NCBI GenBank assembly: GCA_035566535.1
Contig: DATMRA010000177.1
Span: 1-9,704 of the forward strand
Direction of reading: 5' to 3'
Source of the DNA: JAFARE01 sp035566535
GTDB taxonomy: Bacteria; Chloroflexota; Dormibacteria; Aeolococcales; Aeolococcaceae
Length of the DNA: 9,704 nucleotides
In this document: positions 6,638 through 9,704 of the stretch, in pieces
How the letters are laid out: each line of letters starts with the position of its first letter
How positions within the stretch are numbered: the first letter of the stretch is position 1
The notes under the pieces: model-generated
Told to the model about the DNA's origin: nothing
Databases searched by the model: none
What the model saw: only the letters and a program-made list of their open reading frames with translations
Program-made: the position numbers and the translations under genes

Positions 6638-7263
6638 TCGGCGTAGGCGTCCTCGCCGATCAGCGGGACGAACCGGCAGGGGCCCAGCGACTCTGTGAGC
6701 CAGCGGCCGTCGCGGACGCGCAGGCGGGTCAGCTCCTCGCCCATGGGTCCGCCCGCGAGGGGCACCACCAGGCGGCCGCCCTCACGGAGCTGGCGTGCAA
6801 GGGCGATCGGCAGGCGGGGCGCGGCGGCGCCGACGGCAATGGCATCGAAGGGCGCGCGGTCGGGCAGCCCCAGGCTTCCGTCGCCCAGGACCACCTCGAC
6901 GTCGTATCCCAGCCCGGACACGCGGGCGGCCGCTTCGTCGGCCAGGGCGGGGATTCGCTCCACGCTGACCACCCGTGCGCCACACGCCGCCATCACCGCC
7001 GCCTGGTAGCCCGATCCGGTGCCCACGTCGAGCGCCAGCTCGCCGGGCTGCAGCTCGAGCGCCTGCACGATGAGCGCGACCATGAGCGGCTGCGAGATGG
7101 TCTGCCCGCCGGCGATCGGCAGGGCCCGATCCGCGTAGGCCTGCGAGCGATCGGCCTCGAGGACAAACTGCTCGCGCGGCACCGAGCCCATCGCCGCCAG
7201 CAGGCGCGGGTCACCGATCCCGCCGTCGCGAAGCCGGGCCAGCATTTCGTCGCGCTCGTGCAT
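6631..7263 (-). CDS. pcm: Protein-L-isoaspartate O-methyltransferase
   Basis: A 210-residue cytoplasmic repair enzyme that transfers a methyl group from S-adenosylmethionine to L-isoaspartyl residues in aged proteins. Family motifs in order: VPREQFV (28-34), AYADRALPI (42-50), GQTISQP (53-59), SAM-binding ALDVGTGSGYQAA (77-89), VVSVER (98-103), LGDGSLGLP (126-134), FDAIAVGAAAPRLP (139-152), GGRLVVPL (162-169) and C-terminal FVPLIGE (198-204). Length is normal. The frame is open far upstream, but that extension reads antisense-like, Arg/Pro-rich sequence over the neighbouring gene and is not homologous, so the ATG at 7263 before HERDEML is chosen. A weak GAGG lies about 12 bases upstream and a TTAGAT box ends 6 bases upstream, so it may be leaderless. 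It lies 56 bases after the 7320-7745 gene on the same strand and may be partly co-transcribed. Confidence 0.95.
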   Translation of the reverse strand: MHERDEMLARLRDGGIGDPRLLAAMGSVPREQFVLEADRSQAYADRALPIAGGQTISQPLMVALIVQALELQPGELALDVGTGSGYQAAVMAACGARVVSVERIPALADEAAARVSGLGYDVEVVLGDGSLGLPDRAPFDAIAVGAAAPRLPIALARQLREGGRLVVPLAGGPMGEELTRLRVRDGRWLTESLGPCRFVPLIGEDAYADG

Positions 7264-7269
7264 CCCACT

Positions 7270-7275
7270 ATCTAA
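7270..7275 (-). promoter_or_regulatory. Possible leaderless -10 box for pcm
   Basis: TTAGAT ends 6 bases before the pcm ATG. It is a poorer match than the TAGGCT boxes seen at other genes, and a distant GAGG could serve as a ribosome site instead. Confidence 0.3.
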
Positions 7276-7319
7276 CCTCGGGCCCCGCACGTCCGCTCGG
7301 TTTGCGAGCCCTTTGGAGG

Positions 7320-7745
7320 TCAGGAACGCGGAGTCAGGTCGAGGTCGGGGGGCGGATCCGCCGGCAGCTTCCACACGATCCATGGCTTCTTCCAGCGCCG
7401 GTGCAGATCGTTGGCGGCGTCCACGGCGTCGTGGAAGACCCGCTCGAACGCAGCAAGGTTGTGTTCTTCCAGCGCGAGGATCAACGGTTCGACGTCCGCG
7501 TTGATGAACTCCTCCAGGTCGTCGGTGTACTTGGGCCGGGTCACCTCGCCGAGGCGCATCAGCTTGCGCATCTCCTTCAGCTGCCAGACGGCCAGCGGCC
7601 AGTTCTCTGCCCGGGCGGCGTACCAGCACTTCCAGAACCGGGCGCCGATCTCTGGCATGAGCCTGGCCAGGCCGGGCTGCAGGCCGGTGAGCTCCTCGAG
7701 CTCCAAACGCTCAGGATTCTTCGCGTCCGGCGTCGCCTCAGCCAT
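7320..7745 (-). CDS. Helical protein resembling a cytochrome-like family without its haem cysteines
   Basis: A 141-residue, mostly helical protein without signal peptide. The blocks GARFWKCWYAARAENWPLAVWQLKEM (about 34-59) and FHDAVDAANDLHRRWKKPWIVWKLP (about 104-128) resemble, from memory, a bacterial family with 'WYAGKAGNWPLAxYxLxE' followed by 'ACNACH ... FI.W..P..PP...L'. There the second block carries a CxxCH haem site; here the equivalent residues 111-115 are A-N-D-L-H, so the His is kept and both Cys are lost. The only cysteine is Cys40. If the resemblance is right, this is a cytoplasmic, non-haem derivative; function is unknown. The Pro-rich end (LPADPPPDLDLTPRS) also fits the family. 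A TAGACT box lies 9 bases upstream of the ATG, with no clear Shine-Dalgarno. It precedes pcm on the same strand and diverges from the ECF sigma gene. Confidence 0.72.
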   Translation of the reverse strand: MAEATPDAKNPERLELEELTGLQPGLARLMPEIGARFWKCWYAARAENWPLAVWQLKEMRKLMRLGEVTRPKYTDDLEEFINADVEPLILALEEHNLAAFERVFHDAVDAANDLHRRWKKPWIVWKLPADPPPDLDLTPRS

Positions 7746-7754
7746 CGGCGGGCG

Positions 7755-7760
7755 AGTCTA
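7755..7760 (-). promoter_or_regulatory. Candidate -10 box for the 7320-7745 gene
   Basis: TAGACT, within CTAGACTCG, ends 9 bases before the ATG. It shares the CTAG[G/A]CTCG pattern with the boxes of the kinase and the 6270 gene. Its -35 region would fall on the -35 of the divergent ECF-type promoter. Confidence 0.4.
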
Positions 7761-7774
7761 GTCCTGCGGACCCG

Positions 7775-7800
7775 GGAACCCGTTGTGCGCTTCTCGCGTC
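7775..7800 (+). promoter_or_regulatory. Candidate ECF sigma-dependent promoter
   Basis: GGAAC (7775-7779) and CGTC (7797-7800) are separated by 17 bases, the classic layout of ECF sigma promoters (GGAAC at -35, CGTC at -10). It lies about 60 bases upstream of the sigma gene, leaving a leader of roughly 55 bases. Most simply it is the autoregulated promoter of the sigma/Kelch pair. Not tested. Confidence 0.6.
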
Positions 7801-7852
7801 TCATGCGTTGTTGAGGTCATGATCGCCTCGAGCGCTGCTGCCCTTGCACACC

Positions 7853-7856
7853 GGAG
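7853..7856 (+). promoter_or_regulatory. Ribosome binding site of the ECF sigma gene
   Basis: GGAG lies 6 bases upstream of the ATG at 7863 and fixes that start. Confidence 0.7.
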
Positions 7857-7862
7857 ACGCTC

Positions 7863-8375
7863 ATGCAGGATACCGGCGGCGGAGCACTCGAATTCGACGA
7901 GGTGTACCGCCTTCACGCCGATGGCGTATATCGCTTCTGCCTCGCGCAGGTTCGCGATGCCGCCGCGGCGGAGGATCTCGCGGCCGACGTGTTCGCGGCG
8001 GCATTCGTCGCGTATGCACGCGTGCGACCGGAGCCTGCCGGCGTGCGGGCGTGGCTCTTTCGCATCGCCCGCAATGCGGCGATCGATCGAGCCCGCCGCT
8101 CACACACGCGGATGCGGCTGCTCCGCCTTTTACGCGCGGAGACCAATCATCACGACGTCGAGCGCGATGCTGAGCTTCGAAGCGAACTGCGTTCCACGCT
8201 CGACGCAATCAGCCGGCTGTCGGAACGCGAGCGCCTCCTCGTCGGATTGCGCATCGCGGCCGGTCTCAGTTACGCGGAGGTCGCTGCGGTGACCGGTATG
8301 AAGGAAAACGCCGCCAGGATGGCGACGACGCGCGCATTGAACAAGGTGCGCCACGAGGTTGAACGTCATGAGTGA
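7863..8375 (+). CDS. ECF-family RNA polymerase sigma factor
   Basis: A 170-residue ECF (sigma-70 family) sigma factor that directs RNA polymerase to a specific promoter set. Region 2 covers about 11-79: core-binding helices FDEVYRLHADGVYRFC, AAAAEDLAADVFAAAF and the region 2.3/2.4 block AWLFRIARNAAIDRARR. A short linker follows (about 80-105). Region 4 covers about 107-166: LDAISRLSERERLLVGLR and the helix-turn-helix LSYAEVAAVTGMKENAARM. There is no extra C-terminal domain, so it is a minimal ECF factor. Within the recognition helix the usual 'TVKSRLHRAR' reads 'ENAARMATTRAL', which still fits the spacing. The end overlaps the next gene by 8 bases (ATGAGTGA), implying translational coupling, typical of sigma/anti-sigma pairs. 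The upstream GGAAC-N17-CGTC motif suggests it transcribes its own operon. The signal it responds to is unknown. Confidence 0.93.
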   Translation: MQDTGGGALEFDEVYRLHADGVYRFCLAQVRDAAAAEDLAADVFAAAFVAYARVRPEPAGVRAWLFRIARNAAIDRARRSHTRMRLLRLLRAETNHHDVERDAELRSELRSTLDAISRLSERERLLVGLRIAAGLSYAEVAAVTGMKENAARMATTRALNKVRHEVERHE

Positions 8376-9704
8376 TCTCACACCGTCGGAGCGGGAGCTG
8401 GCCGATACGTTCGAGGGCGTGACCGCGCCTTCCGGAGTGGATCAATGGCGCGATCGACCAGCGCGGTCGTTCCGGCCGGCGCGGTCGTGGGCCGCGCCGC
8501 TGGCCGGGGTTGTGGTCGTCGCGCTCATCGCCGGCGGATTGGGCGCGTATTTCGGCATTCGTGCCTCTGTCGGCGGACCCGCGGGGTCGAACGGAGCGAC
8601 GCCCCCGCCGAGGGCCGGAGGCGCAATGGCATTCGATTCGAACACAGGATCCATGGTTCTCTTCGGCGGCACGGGTTCGAGCGGCCCGCTCCATGACACC
8701 TGGACGTGGGACGGCTCGTCCTGGACCCAGCAGCATCCGGCCCACAACCCGCCGGCCACCGCCATCGGGCCGATGGCGTACGACCCGGCGAGCCACGACA
8801 TAGTGCTGGTGACCGTCTCCCTGCCCAATGGTTCAGGTTCGATCTCGTCGGGAGATCCGGCGACGGTGAACCCGCCGCGGGCGCAGACCTGGCTGTGGGA
8901 CGGTGCCGACTGGCACACGGCCTCAGGTGTCCAGCCGCCGGTGTCGGCGCTGACGCGCCTTGCCACTGACACGGCCGCAGGCGACGTTGTCCTCGTCGCC
9001 ACGGGCGGCGCGCCGCGGCCTCTGTTGGGAGCCCCCTGCCGCGTCCAGGTGCCGACATCGGACCCGATCCCGACGATCTGCAACGGGTACTTGCCGGTGC
9101 GAACGGCGACCTGGGTCTGGAATGGCACCTCATGGAAGGACACGGGCGCGGCCGGGCCGCTGCAATCGAGTTCGTCGAATTTCGATGCCGGTGCAGGTTC
9201 GCTGGTCACCGACCCGGCGACCGGCCATGCCGAGTACATCGCGAGCACGCCGAGCATCGTCCCCCTCTGCGTCACGCCGGGCCTGCCACCGCCGTCGCCC
9301 TCGCTATCGCCCCCGCACTTTCTTCCGCCGCCACCCGCGAATGGGGCGGCTGGTTCGGGGACGTTGCTGACGCCTCCGGCCGTTGTATCCGGGAAGCCGC
9401 TCCCAGCTCCGCCCTTTGAACCACCCTCACCAACGATTCCGTGCGCCGGCATCCGATCCGATGGGACCGCGCTGCCAGCGTTCAGCCCAACGTTGAGCAT
9501 CAGCCGCTGGACTGGGTCGGCGTGGTCGGCGCCCCAGGACGTGACTGGCCCAAAGGGCAAAGCCTTCACAGGAGAGCCGCTGGCGGCCGGCGCCGCGTCA
9601 CATGGGCTCGTCTTCTACAACCTCGCCGACGGGTCGGTCTCGACGTACACCGGGACGTGGACCACCACGACCCGGTGTACGTCGAGACCGACCCGTCGGC
9701 GAGG
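8368..9704 (+). CDS. Membrane-anchored Kelch-like beta-propeller protein, anti-sigma position (3' end missing)
   Basis: Open from the ATG at 8368 to the window edge without a stop (445 codons). Residues 1-41 are a short charged cytoplasmic tail, about 42-63 a single membrane helix (LAGVVVVALIAGGLGAYFGI), the rest extracytoplasmic. The outer part repeats a Kelch-like blade, 'MAFD..G.MVLFGG ... TWTWDGSSW': TWTWDGSSW (111-119), TWLWDGADW (174-182), TWVWNGTSW (248-256), SRWTGSAW (379-386) and STYTGTW (425-431), each preceded by a DPATG/VLV-type strand. A Pro-rich stretch (about 303-357) separates blades 3 and 4. The cytoplasmic part has no HxxxCxxC zinc motif and is shorter than a normal anti-sigma domain. 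It might still bind the sigma factor (ELADTFEGV..PSGVDQW), or the protein may be a regulated surface protein. Its 8-base overlap with the sigma gene argues for a functional pair. Codons after about 9670 belong to a fold-back and should be ignored. Confidence 0.82.
   Translation, partial: MSDLTPSERELADTFEGVTAPSGVDQWRDRPARSFRPARSWAAPLAGVVVVALIAGGLGAYFGIRASVGGPAGSNGATPPPRAGGAMAFDSNTGSMVLFGGTGSSGPLHDTWTWDGSSWTQQHPAHNPPATAIGPMAYDPASHDIVLVTVSLPNGSGSISSGDPATVNPPRAQTWLWDGADWHTASGVQPPVSALTRLATDTAAGDVVLVATGGAPRPLLGAPCRVQVPTSDPIPTICNGYLPVRTATWVWNGTSWKDTGAAGPLQSSSSNFDAGAGSLVTDPATGHAEYIASTPSIVPLCVTPGLPPPSPSLSPPHFLPPPPANGAAGSGTLLTPPAVVSGKPLPAPPFEPPSPTIPCAGIRSDGTALPAFSPTLSISRWTGSAWSAPQDVTGPKGKAFTGEPLAAGAASHGLVFYNLADGSVSTYTGTWTTTTRCTSRPTRRR
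9621..9704. repeat. Near-perfect 84-base fold-back at the sequence end
   Basis: Bases 9621-9654 and 9671-9704 are exact reverse complements (34 of 34). Inside them, after one A/A mismatch, CGTGG (9656-9660) pairs with CCACG (9665-9669) around a 4-base loop. The second arm ends exactly at the last base. The left arm encodes the expected Kelch blade (LADGSVSTYTGTW) while the right arm encodes unrelated Arg-rich residues. This looks like a self-primed or chimeric fold-back at a contig end rather than a biological element. Confidence 0.9.

Noticed and set aside
7264..7629. Upstream extension of pcm to a 332-residue protein
   Set aside because: The extra 122 residues are Arg/Pro/Gly-rich, overlap the better-supported 7320-7745 gene on the same strand in another frame, and match nothing in the methyltransferase family.
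8442..9569. Long minus-strand open frame of 375 codons
   Set aside because: It is antisense to the Kelch-like gene, which has repeated motifs, a membrane helix and overlap with the sigma gene. The reverse frame shows no domain.
9621..9704. The terminal inverted repeat as a rho-independent terminator, attC site or linear-replicon telomere
   Set aside because: The left arm is in-frame coding sequence of the Kelch gene, there is no U run or integron core site, and the arm ends exactly at the sequence edge, all pointing to an artefact.

Overview
The window is GC-rich, densely coding bacterial DNA with short intergenic gaps on both strands. It carries nine protein genes, two of them incomplete or shortened. 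High GC, TAnnnT-type -10 boxes just upstream of start codons, and an ECF sigma factor next to a Kelch-like membrane protein all suggest an actinobacterium-like or Chloroflexota/Dormibacterota-like soil lineage. DnaK carries a roughly 22-residue insertion in its nucleotide-binding domain that Firmicutes and classical Actinobacteria lack, so a true actinobacterium is less likely. The lineage call is inference. No tRNA, rRNA, CRISPR array, insertion sequence or replication origin was seen.

Layout from left to right. Positions 63-2925 (minus strand) hold a large membrane sensor histidine kinase (HAMP-GAF-HisKA-HATPase) followed, 7 bases after its stop, by a short YdeI/OmpD-associated-type protein. 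Positions 3064-3657 (plus) encode a four-helix membrane protein of unknown function. It converges on a small secreted protein (3670-4161, minus). Upstream of that, also on the minus strand, is a complete dnaK (4232-6148) with no grpE or dnaJ beside it. A small unknown protein (6270-6629, plus) converges on pcm, protein-L-isoaspartate methyltransferase (6631-7263, minus), their stop codons sharing one palindrome. A helical protein that looks like a haem-binding family member without its cysteines follows (7320-7745, minus).

From 7775 rightward lies the most interesting unit. A candidate ECF-type promoter (GGAAC-N17-CGTC) precedes an ECF sigma factor gene (7863-8375), whose end overlaps by 8 bases the start of a long open frame running off the window (8368 onward). 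That frame encodes a single-pass membrane protein with a short cytoplasmic N-terminus and repeated Kelch-like blades outside. It sits where an anti-sigma factor is expected but has no zinc-binding anti-sigma domain. It may be a minimal anti-sigma/sensor fusion or the effector of the sigma factor.

The last 84 bases form an almost perfect fold-back (34-base identical inverted arms) ending exactly at the last base. This looks like a contig-end artefact, so the sequence after about 9670 should not be trusted as genomic.

DnaK and Pcm are both protein-quality functions (folding, repair of aged proteins), and the sensor kinase and ECF unit are signalling systems. The sequence does not show that these groups act together.
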